Made by a program: the position numbers and the translations under genes
Shown here: piece after piece, positions 9,187 to 18,057 of the stretch
Layout: each line of letters opens with the position of its first letter
Position numbering within the stretch: the stretch's first letter is position 1
Notes under the pieces: model-generated
Databases searched by the model: none
What the model was told of the DNA's origin: nothing
What the model saw: the letters and a program-made list of their open reading frames with translations, nothing else
Assembly (NCBI RefSeq): GCF_010499265.1
Contig: NZ_JAAGSC010000044.1
Span: 93,266-157,265, forward strand
Direction: 5' to 3'
From: Wenzhouxiangella limi
Lineage (GTDB): Bacteria; Pseudomonadota; Gammaproteobacteria; Xanthomonadales; Wenzhouxiangellaceae
Length of the DNA stretch: 64,000 bases

Positions 9187-10239
9187 ATGACGGTCCGAAA
9201 ACACAACCCGCCCGGCAAAAAGTCGCTGGCGCTGCTGCTTGCGCTGCCGCTGGTCGTTTTTGCTCTGGTGGCGAGCTGGATCTTCTGGGCGGAGACCCAC
9301 CCGGATCTGGAGCGGGACCTTCGTGTAACCGCCCAGGCTCAGCTGGAGGAGTGGCTGCCGGAGGTGGTCTCGCCCGAGCCCGGCACGATCGGTTTCAGTC
9401 CGGCCTCTGAAGATCATTCCGGCCCGGAGCCTGATGTCGTGTTGATCCACGGGCTGGACGAGCCGGGCGGGATCTGGGACGAAATGGCCGCGGCGATGGC
9501 CGAGGCCGGACTGACGGCCTGGGAATTTCGCTATCCAAACGATCAGGCGATTGACCACAGCGCCGACTTGCTCGCCGAACAATGGCCGACGCTGGAGACC
9601 GAGACGGTTTTTTTAGTGGGCCACAGCATGGGGGGGCTTGTGATTCGCGATTTCGTCTCGCGCCACCGCCACCCGGTTGAAGGCCCGCCTGCCGTTGGCG
9701 GCGCCACGGTCGGCGGCGTCATCATGATTGGCACTCCCAACCAGGGTTCCGAGTGGGCGCGCCTGCGGGCCTGGCTGGAAATCCGCGAATGGATGGCCGA
9801 TCTGCCCGAGGGCCGTGCCTCGTTGTTCGCCGGCCTGCGCGACGGCACGGGCGCGGCCAAGATCGATCTGCGGCCCGGCAGTCGGTTCCTGTCCGAACTC
9901 AATGCCCGGGCATGGCCTGACGCCGTACCCATGCTGATTCTCGGTGGCCAGTTGACCGAACCGACCCCGGAAATGCTGGTCGGCTTGCGCCGGCTGGCCG
10001 ATGATCTTGGCATCGACGATTTTGACCAGGTCGTCGAGAAATGGTGGCGTGACGCCGGCGAGGGCGTCGGTGATGGGGCGGTGTCGGTCGAGTCGCTGGC
10101 CGTGCCGGGCGGTCCGGAACCGGTGCTGCTGCCGGCCTCGCATCGCGGCCTTTTGCTGACCATGCCGCTGTCCGAACAGCAGCCGCCGGCCATCGAAGCG
10201 GTGGTCGAGCAGCTGCGGGACTGGCGCTCGGCCAACTAG
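9187..10239 (+). CDS. Alpha/beta hydrolase, lipase-like, with N-terminal membrane anchor
   Basis: A 350-residue alpha/beta-hydrolase. A basic N-terminus is followed by one hydrophobic segment (about residues 12-32) that could be an uncleaved signal anchor. The core has an oxyanion-loop motif VLIHGLDEPGG, the nucleophile elbow GHSMGG and a late histidine (PASHRGLLL). Fold and motif spacing fit triacylglycerol lipases or PGAP1-like esterases. It is probably exposed to the periplasm. It is divergent from the MetA-like gene with a 74-bp gap. Natural substrate unknown. Confidence 0.85.
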   Translation: MTVRKHNPPGKKSLALLLALPLVVFALVASWIFWAETHPDLERDLRVTAQAQLEEWLPEVVSPEPGTIGFSPASEDHSGPEPDVVLIHGLDEPGGIWDEMAAAMAEAGLTAWEFRYPNDQAIDHSADLLAEQWPTLETETVFLVGHSMGGLVIRDFVSRHRHPVEGPPAVGGATVGGVIMIGTPNQGSEWARLRAWLEIREWMADLPEGRASLFAGLRDGTGAAKIDLRPGSRFLSELNARAWPDAVPMLILGGQLTEPTPEMLVGLRRLADDLGIDDFDQVVEKWWRDAGEGVGDGAVSVESLAVPGGPEPVLLPASHRGLLLTMPLSEQQPPAIEAVVEQLRDWRSAN

Positions 10240-10345
10240 AATCGTCGCGTTTCCGTTCAGCCTGACTTCAGCCTCGGTGGGTTACAAGGGTCACACAGCG
10301 GCAGAAACCGTCGCCTTGATCCGGCTTGAAGCCAAGGAGTGCACC

Positions 10346-11983
10346 ATGAAAAGACCGATTCAGACTGCAGTGATGGCGACCCTGTTGACTTTACTGCTCG
10401 CGCCGGCCGTCAGTGCGCGCAGCGTCGGTGATTTTCATGGTTTCGGCCAGGGCGAGCTGGACCAGATGCTGGCGCCGGTGGCGCTGTATCCGGATACGGT
10501 GCTATCGCACGTGCTGATTGCCGCGACCTATCCGCTGGAGGTGGTTCAGGCCGCCCGCTGGTCCCGCAACAATCCGGATCTGCGCGGTGAGGCAGCGGTC
10601 AATGCCGTGATCGGGCACGCGTGGGATCCGTCGGTGATGGCGCTGGTTGCGTTCCCTGAACTGTTGGCGCGCATGGACGCCGACCTGGACTGGACCCAGC
10701 GTCTGGGTGATGCCTTCCTGGTCCAGGAAGAAGACGTGCTCGACAGCATCCAGCGGCTCAGGGGGCAGGCCCATCGGGCCGGCAACCTGGGCAGCAACGA
10801 GCACGTGCAGGTGGTGCGCGAGCGCGAGGTCATCTACATCGAGCCGGCCCGCCGGCAGGTGATTTACCTGCCCCATTACAACCCGAGCGTGGTGTATGGA
10901 CGCTGGCACTGGGCGGACTACCCGCCCATCGCCTGGAGCCACCCGCGCCGTTACCGAAGTTCGGTGTCGTTTTATTGGTCGCCAGCCTACAGCGTGGCGC
11001 CCACCTTCTTTTTCAGCTCTTTTCACTGGTCGCGGCGCCAGGTCGTGGTGGTCAATCACCACCACCACTATTATCGGCCGGGACACTATTCGCGGCCGCG
11101 TACGGTGGTCAATCAGCATTTCTACAGCGGTCGAGACGTCGCCCGTCACGACAGTGCCCGGCGCTGGACGCACAAGCCGACGCATCGGCGCGGCGTGGCG
11201 TACCGGGCCGATGTACCCGCTCGTCATCGCCAGGCCAGCATCCAGTCCAGCCGGCAGCGGGCTGCTGTTGCTGCGAACAACAGGAAAGCGACGGCGCGGG
11301 TTGCCGAAACGCGCTCGCAGCAGCGCCAGTGGGCGGCAGAGCGGCGTTCGGGACTGGATCGGCAAGCGCCAGCGGCCGGTCAGCCGCGCGCCGGTCGAGC
11401 AACCTCCCGTCCGCCAAGCGCCGAGAACCGGCTGTCTACGCGGCGTTCATCGAATGCGCAGACGAGATCGCCAGCGCGGGCCTTGAGCGGCTCGTCGCCA
11501 AACTCGAGCAGCCAGCGCGACCGGGTCAAAAGCTCGGCAAATCGGACGACTCGGACGACCCGCGAGCCGTCCAGCGCGGTCCCCAAGCGCGGCTTGCCGG
11601 TGGATCAGCGACGGTCACAGCGCCCGTCGAATGCGGCGTCGTCGGCGCGCCGCACGCCACCGTCAGCGGTGCGATCGACCGCCCGGCCGCGCGCTGCAGC
11701 GCCCAGCCCCTCAAGACGCCAGTTGTCTGCGTCTTCGCGGACTCCTGAGCGCGCGCGCAACAGCACGGTGCGGACCACCCGTCCTGCGCGCAACTCGGCG
11801 CCCCGCGCCGCTGCCCGGGATCGCGCCTCGAGCCGCCAGATGGCCCCGACGCCGCCTCAACGGACTGGCGATCGAGCGCGCGCCAGCGTTGATCGGTCTG
11901 CGTCCAGATCGACATCGCGGGCGTCGCGTAGCCAACAGCCAAGCCGCCTCAGCGAACGAGCCGCAGCCCGGCGCCGCGACTGA
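10346..11983 (+). CDS. DUF3300 family secreted protein with long Arg/Ser-rich tail
   Basis: A 545-residue protein. The start ATG has an AAGGAG ribosome-binding site six bases upstream and opens with a signal peptide (MKRPIQTAVMATLLTLLLAP, cleaved near SARS). Residues about 25-200 carry the DUF3300 signature: LDQMLAPVALYPDTVLSHVL, the VQAARW and WDPSV segments, and a YLPHYNPSVVYG motif. A Tyr/Trp/His-rich segment follows, with five consecutive histidines. From about residue 265 the protein is low-complexity and strongly basic (Arg, Ser, Ala, Pro, Thr) to the end, a disordered cationic tail longer than the domain itself. DUF3300 proteins are exported and of unknown function; the tail suggests binding to polyanions or the cell surface. 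It ends in RRRD. Confidence 0.85.
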   Translation: MKRPIQTAVMATLLTLLLAPAVSARSVGDFHGFGQGELDQMLAPVALYPDTVLSHVLIAATYPLEVVQAARWSRNNPDLRGEAAVNAVIGHAWDPSVMALVAFPELLARMDADLDWTQRLGDAFLVQEEDVLDSIQRLRGQAHRAGNLGSNEHVQVVREREVIYIEPARRQVIYLPHYNPSVVYGRWHWADYPPIAWSHPRRYRSSVSFYWSPAYSVAPTFFFSSFHWSRRQVVVVNHHHHYYRPGHYSRPRTVVNQHFYSGRDVARHDSARRWTHKPTHRRGVAYRADVPARHRQASIQSSRQRAAVAANNRKATARVAETRSQQRQWAAERRSGLDRQAPAAGQPRAGRATSRPPSAENRLSTRRSSNAQTRSPARALSGSSPNSSSQRDRVKSSANRTTRTTREPSSAVPKRGLPVDQRRSQRPSNAASSARRTPPSAVRSTARPRAAAPSPSRRQLSASSRTPERARNSTVRTTRPARNSAPRAAARDRASSRQMAPTPPQRTGDRARASVDRSASRSTSRASRSQQPSRLSERAAARRRD

Positions 11984-12213
11984 CGAGCAGTCGCACCAAG
12001 CCCGCTGGTTAGAGCAGAGGGACCCAGGCGTAAGACCAGATGCGAAGGCTTCGCTCTGGCCAATCGCGTCTAGCGGGTCTGATGCCTTAGCCCTGGACCG
12101 AGCGTGTCGCAGGCCGACCGATGGGGCCGTTGCGCATCGACTAGACTTGTGCGTTCGGATCGCTGCGCATCGCGGATCGATTCAGTGCCGAGACCTGGAG
12201 CAGCCTGTCAGCC
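11984..12213. other. Intergenic region with no recognised gene
   Basis: About 230 bp between the DUF3300 gene and the TrkA-C protein gene. Long open frames run through here and back into both neighbours, but their translations are Arg/Pro-rich frame shadows with no family features. No convincing terminator hairpin, promoter or repeat was recognised. Confidence 0.5.
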
Positions 12214-12993
12214 ATGACCGCCGTCGCCACGTTTCTCATTGTGTTGCTGTTGTCGCTGATCGTGGCGCGCTTCGTGAGCGTGGCCCTGACGCTGACCGGG
12301 CTTTCGCCGGAAGTCGCGCGGTTCCAGGCGCGCTCGGCGCTGTCCGGGACCGGTTTCACGACCCGGGAAGCCGAAGCGATCGTCAATCATCCGGTGCGTC
12401 GTCGCATTGTCATGGTGTTGATGGTGGTCAGGAACGCCGGCCTGACCGGCGCCATCGCCTCGCTGGTGCTTTCTTTTACGGGATCACCGACCACCCAGGA
12501 AGCGCTGACCCGTCTCGGGGTGATCGCGGCGGGCCTGGCCGGACTTTGGATTCTGGCGCGTAGCCGCGCCGCCGATCGAATCATGTCCCGGGTCATCCGG
12601 CGCCTGCTGAATCGATACACCGAGCTCGGGGCAAGCGATCTGGTCAATCTGCTCGACATCTCCGGTGACTTCACCATCCGGGAGCTGGCGCTGGACGAGG
12701 ACGACTGGCCGGTTGGCAAGACGCTGGCCGAAACCGAACTGCACGGTGAGGGCATCCTCGTCCTCGGCATCCGTCGGGAAAGCGGCAACTACCTCGGGGC
12801 ACCGACCCCCGATACCGAATTCTGCGCGGGCGACCGGCTCGTACTCTACGGCCGCGCCGAACGCATCGCGGAACTCCGTAAACGCAGCCTGGGCGCAGAG
12901 GGAGACGCTCGCCACGAGCAGGCCAGACGCGAGGAGGACGAAGTCGAACAAAGCGAGCAGCGCGAGGACCGAAGACGCTCCTCGGAGGCATGA
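12214..12993 (+). CDS. TrkA-C (RCK_C) domain-containing membrane protein
   Basis: A 259-residue protein with an N-terminal membrane segment (residues 4-25), a conserved FQARSALSGTGFTTREAE motif, two further hydrophobic segments (about 68-90 and 98-115), and a C-terminal TrkA-C domain (about 145-225; ELALDEDDWPVGKTLAETEL to GDRLVLYG). TrkA-C domains bind small ligands such as cyclic dinucleotides or nucleotides and gate K+ or other ion transport. The SGTGFTT stretch resembles the P-loop-like segment of Trk/Ktr subunits but is too short for a channel. The last 30 residues are a charged Glu/Arg tail. Role in ion homeostasis is inferred from the domain only. Confidence 0.75.
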   Translation: MTAVATFLIVLLLSLIVARFVSVALTLTGLSPEVARFQARSALSGTGFTTREAEAIVNHPVRRRIVMVLMVVRNAGLTGAIASLVLSFTGSPTTQEALTRLGVIAAGLAGLWILARSRAADRIMSRVIRRLLNRYTELGASDLVNLLDISGDFTIRELALDEDDWPVGKTLAETELHGEGILVLGIRRESGNYLGAPTPDTEFCAGDRLVLYGRAERIAELRKRSLGAEGDARHEQARREEDEVEQSEQREDRRRSSEA

Positions 12994-13048
12994 ATGGGGC
13001 GGACTGGAAGGGCTCCGCGCCGAGGCCGCAATTCGAGCCCGTCGGGCT

Positions 13049-15028
13049 TCAGCCCAGCCAGATCGAGCCGACCTGGTAGACGATGAAGGCGGCCGTGTAG
13101 GCCAGCACCGACATGTAGCCGAGCTGGAACAGCGGCCAGCGCCAGGTGCCGGTCTCGCGGCGGGTGATGACCTGGGTCGGCAGGCACTGCATGGCCAGGA
13201 CGAAAAACACCAGCAGGCTCAAGCCCGCGGCCGGCGAGACGTTGTCGCGCAAGCGCTCGCCGATGCTGTCGGGATCTTCTTCGCCATCACCACCCATGCC
13301 GTAGAGCACCGACAGGGTCGATGCAATGACCTCGCGGGCGGCAAACGAGGCCAGCACGCCGACGCTGATCTGCCAGTCGAAGCCCAGCGGGGCGAAGACC
13401 GGCTCGATGGTCTTGCCTAGCCGTCCGGCGAAGGAGTACTCCAGCTGCGCGGCGGCGACCACGGCGTCGATGCGCTCGGGCGCGGCCTGTTCGGCCTGGA
13501 GCTGCTCGACCTGCTCGGCGGTCGCGGCCGGCAGCTGTTCGGGGTCCAGGCGCGGGAAGGTGCCCAGCGCCCAGAGAATCACGCTGATGGTCAGGATCAG
13601 GGTCGCGGCGCGCCTAAGAAACAGCCCGCTGCGGTCGATGGCGGTGGTCAGCGCCGTTTGCAGGTGGGGGCGTTTGTAGGTCGGCAGCTCGATCAACAGC
13701 GGGTTGGGCCGGCCCTTGAGCAGGGTGCCGCGGATGACCACGGCGGCGGCAAAAGCGGCCACGATGCCGAGAAAATAGGCGCCGGCAAACACTGCACCGG
13801 CCAGCAGCGGCTGGTCGGCGAACAGCATGGCCGTGACCATGATGTAGACCGGGATGCGGGCCGAGCAGGAAAACAGTGGCAACACCAGCATGGTGGCCAG
13901 GCGATCGCGCGGATTGTCGATGGTGCGCGTGCTCATGATCGCCGGAATCGCACAGGCATGGGCCGAGAGCATCGGCACGAACGCGCGTCCGGGCAGCCCG
14001 GCTCGGGCCATGTAGCGGTCGACCACGAAGGCCGCACGCGCCAGGTAGCCGGTATCTTCGAGCACCGAGATCAGCAAAAACAGGATGAAGATCTGGGGCA
14101 GGAAGATCAGCGTCCCGCCCAGGCCGGCGATGACCCCGTCGACGACGAAGCTGCCGAGCAGATTGTCCGGCAGCCAGCCGGCCGCGGCCGCGCCCAGGCT
14201 GGCAAAACCGGTGTCGATCCAGTTCATCGGCGTTTCGGCGAGCATGAAGATCGACTGAAACAGCGCGCCCATCACCAGGATAAACGCGGCCAGCCCGTAG
14301 ACCGGGTGGGTCAGCCAGTCGTCGAGCACCTGGGTCAGGCGCGAATCGCGCACAAGCCCCTTCCCGCCGGCGCGCTCGTTGACCTGCTCGGCCCAGGCAT
14401 AGCGCTTGGCCGGCTTGCAGCCGCTGCAGGCCAGGCAGGCCGGACAGCCATTGGCCGCGCACTCGGCGCCTGCAACAAGCGCGTCGCGAAGCTCGTCGAG
14501 CCCCTCGCCGCTGCGGGCCGAGACCGGCACCACGCTGGCACCGAGCTCGATGGCCAGGTGCTGGCAGTCGAGCTCGATCCCGCGCCGGCGGGTCAGGTCG
14601 GTCATGTTCAGGGCGATGACCAGCGAGTCGCAGCGCTCGCGCAGCTGGCCGGCCAGGTAGAGGCTGCGCTCGAGGTTGGTGGCGTCGGCGACCATGACCA
14701 CGGTCAGATCGATCGCCGGGTCGGCCAGGGAGGATTCGATGTACTCGGCCGCGACGCGTTCTTCGGCGCTGTGGTTGTCGAGGCCGTACAGGCCGGGCAG
14801 GTCGACCATCTCGACCGGTTGTCCCTGCCAGATCACGCGCGCCTTGCGCACCTCGACCGTGGTGCCGATGTGGTTCGAGGTTCGTGCCTTTAGCCCGGTC
14901 AGGCGGTTGAACAGGGTGGTCTTGCCGGCGTTGGGATTGCCGGCAAACAGCAGGCGCCGCGCCCCTGCCGTCGGGCGATTTTCGCTGATCCGCGGCAGTT
15001 CAAGCGTGGCGACAGGGCCTTGGCTCAT
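13049..15028 (-). CDS. feoB: Ferrous iron transporter FeoB
   Basis: A 659-residue inner-membrane Fe(II) transporter. The N-terminal G-domain shows G1 (GNPNAGKTT), G2/G3 (IGTTVEV, DLPGLYGLD) and G4 (NMTD). The membrane domain has the FeoB core with the Gate motifs around LPLFSCSARIPVY. A Cys-rich insert (CPACLACSGC) sits between the G-domain and the membrane part. The ATG at 15028 overlaps the feoA stop as ATGA, so the two are translationally coupled; the frame remains open further 5' within feoA but in a non-conserved reading. Transcription likely runs from the FNR-type site upstream of feoA. Confidence 0.97.
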   Translation of the reverse strand: MSQGPVATLELPRISENRPTAGARRLLFAGNPNAGKTTLFNRLTGLKARTSNHIGTTVEVRKARVIWQGQPVEMVDLPGLYGLDNHSAEERVAAEYIESSLADPAIDLTVVMVADATNLERSLYLAGQLRERCDSLVIALNMTDLTRRRGIELDCQHLAIELGASVVPVSARSGEGLDELRDALVAGAECAANGCPACLACSGCKPAKRYAWAEQVNERAGGKGLVRDSRLTQVLDDWLTHPVYGLAAFILVMGALFQSIFMLAETPMNWIDTGFASLGAAAAGWLPDNLLGSFVVDGVIAGLGGTLIFLPQIFILFLLISVLEDTGYLARAAFVVDRYMARAGLPGRAFVPMLSAHACAIPAIMSTRTIDNPRDRLATMLVLPLFSCSARIPVYIMVTAMLFADQPLLAGAVFAGAYFLGIVAAFAAAVVIRGTLLKGRPNPLLIELPTYKRPHLQTALTTAIDRSGLFLRRAATLILTISVILWALGTFPRLDPEQLPAATAEQVEQLQAEQAAPERIDAVVAAAQLEYSFAGRLGKTIEPVFAPLGFDWQISVGVLASFAAREVIASTLSVLYGMGGDGEEDPDSIGERLRDNVSPAAGLSLLVFFVLAMQCLPTQVITRRETGTWRWPLFQLGYMSVLAYTAAFIVYQVGSIWLG

Positions 15029-15282
15029 GGGCCTGGCTCCACTTCGATGGCTTCGGCCAGGCGGCGGTCGACGCCGATTCTGACGCCTGAAAGCGAGACG
15101 ATCATGCGGCTGCCGTGGCGGATGACCTCGATCTTGCGGCCTTCGCACAGGCCCATGGCGCGCAGCCGCAGGTACGGTTCGTCGTCATTCGGCAGCGCGC
15201 GCACGCGCGCGACGTGCCCGCTCGGCAGTCGGCTGAGACTATCGCCGGGTACAGGCGCATCGTTCGCAATCGTCGGGCTCAT
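15025..15282 (-). CDS. feoA: Ferrous iron transport protein FeoA
   Basis: An 85-residue SH3-like FeoA protein (VRALPNDDEPYLRLRAMGLC, then EVIRHGSRMIVSLSGVRIGV) that supports FeoB function from the cytoplasm. ATG 15282 is preceded by an AGGAGG sequence 11 bases upstream; a TTG at 15315 in the same frame would add 11 residues. Its stop overlaps the feoB start by four bases. No feoC-like gene follows feoB. Confidence 0.92.
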   Translation of the reverse strand: MSPTIANDAPVPGDSLSRLPSGHVARVRALPNDDEPYLRLRAMGLCEGRKIEVIRHGSRMIVSLSGVRIGVDRRLAEAIEVEPGP

Positions 15283-15341
15283 CCGGGCCGCATCCTCCTG
15301 GGTCTCGAAAAGCAATCTAAATGAGTCTCAATCGGTAGGTA

Positions 15342-15355
15342 TTGACCCGGGTCAA
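15342..15355 (-). promoter_or_regulatory. FNR/ANR-type palindrome upstream of feoAB
   Basis: TTGACCCGGGTCAA is a perfect inverted repeat matching the FNR/CRP-family half-sites TTGAC-N4-GTCAA (FNR consensus TTGAT-N4-ATCAA). It sits 60 bases upstream of the feoA ATG, and a class II position would place the transcription start near 15307. E. coli feoABC is FNR-activated, so the context fits. A weak 10/19 match to the Fur consensus (about 15315-15333) lies between this site and feoA and would overlap the predicted promoter. Confidence 0.6.
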
Positions 15356-15432
15356 GTTTGTCGGTTCCGGCGCGCTGAAGCGGGCCGGGCTCGGCTACCA
15401 TAGGCGCCCCTGTGCAGCTGCTGGAGTTTTCA

Positions 15433-16353
15433 ATGAACCCGCTTAAGTTGTCGTCCGTTGCGCTTGCAGCGGTCCTTGTGCTTGCCTTGTGCCTGCCGGC
15501 GCCGGCCCTGGCCTGGAGCCGTTTCGCGCATGAAGCGACGGGTCATCTGGCCGAAGGCGATCTGTCGCCGGTTGCGCGGGCGGCGGTGCTGGAGCTGCTT
15601 GACGGCCAGGGGCTGGCCGCGGTCGGATCCTGGGCTGACGAGGTTCGACCGGATCGGCCGGAAACGGCGCCGCTGCACTACGTCAACGGCCCCGTCGACG
15701 TGCTGGTGCCGTCGCAGGCCGATTTCGATCTGCCGCAGGGGACTGTCTACAGCGCCGTGCTGGGCTATGCCGAAATCCTGGCCGATACGGCCCAGCCGCG
15801 GATTCAGCGCGTCGAGGCACTGAAGTTCCTGATCCATTTTCTGGCCGATCTCCATCAGCCGCTGCATTCGGGTTTTGCCGAGGACCGCGGCGCCAACAAT
15901 GTGCCCGTGCTCTACCAAGGCGAGGTGATCAACCTGCACCGCTACTGGGACAACCAGATCTTTGCCGCCGTGCAGACCGATTTCGACAGCCGCGAGTTCG
16001 CCGCCGTGCTGCGCGCCCGCCACGGTGATCACGAGCGCCGGGCGTGGGCGGCCAGCAGCCCGCGCGACTGGGTCATCGGGGCCCGAAAGCTGATCTTTGG
16101 CGGTCTGTATCCGCGCCCGCGCAGGGATGCGCTGAAAGAGGTTCCGGCCGCTGAAATTCCGCCCGGGGTCGAAGCGCCCGTCGGCGTACTCGACGAGCGT
16201 TATCGAGCCATCTGGCAGCCGGTGGCCGAGCGCCAGATCGCGCGCGCCGGGGCGCGGCTGGCGGCCGCGCTCAACCATATTTTCGAATCCGGCCAGTCGC
16301 CTTTCGCGCCGCCGCCGATCCCGTTTCCGCCGGCCCCGTCTCCGTCCGGATAA
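15433..16353 (+). CDS. Secreted S1/P1 family nuclease
   Basis: A 306-residue zinc-dependent nuclease. ATG 15433 has GGAG six bases upstream and begins a signal peptide (MNPLKLSSVALAAVLVLALC) that would be cleaved after PALA to expose an N-terminal Trp (WSRFAHE). In this family that Trp is itself a zinc ligand. The other ligand motifs are present in order: FAHE, SWADEVR, LHYVN, IHFLADLHQPLHSGF and NLHRYWDNQIF. It is expected to degrade single-stranded nucleic acids in the periplasm or outside the cell, for nucleotide or phosphate acquisition. The C-terminus ends in a short Pro-rich tail. Confidence 0.93.
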   Translation: MNPLKLSSVALAAVLVLALCLPAPALAWSRFAHEATGHLAEGDLSPVARAAVLELLDGQGLAAVGSWADEVRPDRPETAPLHYVNGPVDVLVPSQADFDLPQGTVYSAVLGYAEILADTAQPRIQRVEALKFLIHFLADLHQPLHSGFAEDRGANNVPVLYQGEVINLHRYWDNQIFAAVQTDFDSREFAAVLRARHGDHERRAWAASSPRDWVIGARKLIFGGLYPRPRRDALKEVPAAEIPPGVEAPVGVLDERYRAIWQPVAERQIARAGARLAAALNHIFESGQSPFAPPPIPFPPAPSPSG

Positions 16354-16389
16354 GGAACGGATGCGGGATCGGAATCTTTTCGCCCGACT

Positions 16390-17382
16390 TCAGTGCCGCG
16401 GCGTGATCAGGACTTTTCCGGCGCGCTCGCCGCGCGCGGCGGCGGCCACGGCCTGCTTGATCTGGCGGATATCGAAGGTGTCGGCAATCGGCACCCGCAG
16501 CTGCCCGGTCGCGATGCGACGGGTCAGATCGGCGTAGAGGGTCGTGCGCTGTTCGGTGCTCGCCCCGGCGTACCAGGTCGCCAGCCAGAAGCCGGTCAGG
16601 GTCAGGCCGCGAAAGATCAGGTGAGTCGGTGAGACCTGGCAGGGCTGACCGCTCATCACCCCGTAGTTGACAATGGTGCCGCCGTCTGTGAGGCAACCGG
16701 CGAGACGCTCGGTAGAGGTGCCGCCCACGGCATCGATGGCCAGCTGGATTCTGGCGCCGTCGGTGGCTTCGCGAACCTGGCCGGGCAGATCATCACCGTC
16801 GATCAGCACCACATCGCCACCCGCGGACCTGACGACTTCGGCGGCGCCCTCGCGGCGCACCACGTTGATCGTGCGAATACCCCGTTCGGCCGCCAGTTTG
16901 ACCAGGTAGCCGCCGACCCCGGAGTTGGCGGCGTTCTGGATCACCCAGTCGCCGGGTTTGAGGTCGACGAACTCCGACAGCAGCAGGGAAGCCGTGGGTG
17001 GATTGATGGTCAGCATGGCCAGCTGCTGGGCATCGGCGTTGTCGGGCAGCGGCACGAGATCGCCGGCGGCTGCCACCAGATGGCTGGCCCAGGTGCCGCA
17101 GCCGAGTGGCAGCAGCACGGTCTGGCCTTCGCGCAGCCCCTGCACGTCAGCGCCCAGCGCGACAATCCGGCCGACGCCTTCGTTGCCGGCCGTTGCGGGC
17201 AACTCGGGCAGAATGCCGTACAGGCCGGTCAGGGTCAAAAGGTCGGACGGGTTGATGGGGCTGGCCAGCACTTCCACCAGCGCTTCACCGGGTTCGGGGT
17301 CGGGCAGGTCGACTTCGACCGGTTCGATCAAGGCTTCCGGGTTCGGACCGCGTTGGCTGTAGCGCGCCTGAATGGCTTTCAT
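16390..17382 (-). CDS. Medium-chain dehydrogenase/reductase, 2-enoyl thioester reductase-like
   Basis: A 330-residue MDR protein without the catalytic zinc cysteines. PINPSDLLTLTGLYG, TAGNEGVG, a nucleotide-binding region around NAANSGVGGYLVKLAAERGI and TIVNYGVMSGQP match the mitochondrial enoyl reductase (MECR/ETR) group, which reduces 2-enoyl thioesters with NADPH; a quinone oxidoreductase role is the alternative. It is divergent from the nsrR-like pair, so the 142-bp gap holds promoters for both sides. Confidence 0.88.
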   Translation of the reverse strand: MKAIQARYSQRGPNPEALIEPVEVDLPDPEPGEALVEVLASPINPSDLLTLTGLYGILPELPATAGNEGVGRIVALGADVQGLREGQTVLLPLGCGTWASHLVAAAGDLVPLPDNADAQQLAMLTINPPTASLLLSEFVDLKPGDWVIQNAANSGVGGYLVKLAAERGIRTINVVRREGAAEVVRSAGGDVVLIDGDDLPGQVREATDGARIQLAIDAVGGTSTERLAGCLTDGGTIVNYGVMSGQPCQVSPTHLIFRGLTLTGFWLATWYAGASTEQRTTLYADLTRRIATGQLRVPIADTFDIRQIKQAVAAAARGERAGKVLITPRH

Positions 17383-17441
17383 GGAGTCTCCTGACGGACA
17401 TTGAACAGACGCACGAGGATACGCCAGCCGGTGTGTCTGAA

Positions 17442-17482
17442 TTGATCAATATCAAATACTTCTATTTCTGCCTGCCCATAAT
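17442..17482 (+). promoter_or_regulatory. Predicted class II FNR-dependent promoter of the nsrR-like pair
   Basis: TTGATCAATATCAA (17442-17455) is a perfect match to the FNR/ANR consensus TTGAT-N4-ATCAA. A good -10 hexamer CATAAT (5/6) lies at 17477-17482, predicting a start near 17489-17490. The FNR site would then be centred about 41 bases upstream, the standard class II activator position. No conventional -35 hexamer is seen, as expected for an activator-dependent promoter. The first regulator gene begins at 17525. Confidence 0.7.
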
Positions 17483-17524
17483 GAAAGCTCATTCCAATAT
17501 CGCCAATCGGCAAAGAGACCTGCG

Positions 17525-18034
17525 ATGCATTTGACCCAATACTCCGGATACGGCCTGAGGGCGCTGATGTATGTCGGCCTGAAAGGCGAGGAATTGTCGA
17601 CCATCGCCGAGATTGCCGAGGCCCACAGTATTTCCCGAAACCACCTGATGAAGGTGGTGCAGCAATTGGCCGCCGAGGGTTTCGTCTATTCCCGGCGCGG
17701 CAAGAAAGGCGGGATCCGGCTCGCCGCTCCGCCCGATCGTCTCAGCGTCGGCGAGGTGGTTCGTACGCTTGAACCGAACCTCGGCGTTGCAGACTGCATG
17801 CGCGCCGACCGGCGCTGTGTGCTCGTCGAGGTCTGCCGCCTGCGGGCCAAGCTGCGCGAGGCCAGCGAGGCCTTCCTGGCGGTGCTTGATGGGGTTACCC
17901 TTGCCGATCTGCTCGAAGGTCCGGCCCAGCAGCTGGTGATGAAAGAACTGCTTGGCCAGGAGCCGACGCCGGGCAGCGTCCAGTTGACCGGCGGTGACGG
18001 GCCCGCCCCCTGCTTTGCTTCATCGATGAGCTAG
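17525..18034 (+). CDS. Rrf2 family transcriptional regulator, NsrR-like (first of a tandem pair)
   Basis: A 169-residue Rrf2 protein with an N-terminal winged helix (LTQYSGYGLRALMYV; recognition helix ISRNHLMKVVQQL; wing RRGKKGGIRLA) and three cysteines (C91, C98, C104) in the loop where NsrR binds an Fe-S cluster. The closest family resemblance is NsrR, the nitric-oxide-sensing repressor, rather than IscR or CymR. The C-terminal 25 residues are extra and Pro/Gly-rich. The spacing to the second copy is 23 bp, so the two are probably co-transcribed from the FNR-type promoter. Confidence 0.88.
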   Translation: MHLTQYSGYGLRALMYVGLKGEELSTIAEIAEAHSISRNHLMKVVQQLAAEGFVYSRRGKKGGIRLAAPPDRLSVGEVVRTLEPNLGVADCMRADRRCVLVEVCRLRAKLREASEAFLAVLDGVTLADLLEGPAQQLVMKELLGQEPTPGSVQLTGGDGPAPCFASSMS

Positions 18035-18057
18035 GCGACGCCTCGGATGATTCGGCC

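Noticed and set aside
11631-12563. 310-codon plus-strand frame bridging the DUF3300 tail and the TrkA-C gene
   Set aside because: Composition is Arg/Ala/Gly-rich and it overlaps two supported genes in other frames; no start signal or family.
13658-14893. 411-codon plus-strand frame antisense to feoB
   Set aside because: Gly/Arg/His-rich shadow of a well-supported gene.
15315-15333. Fur box upstream of feoA
   Set aside because: Only 10 of 19 positions match the consensus; kept as a remark, not as a feature.
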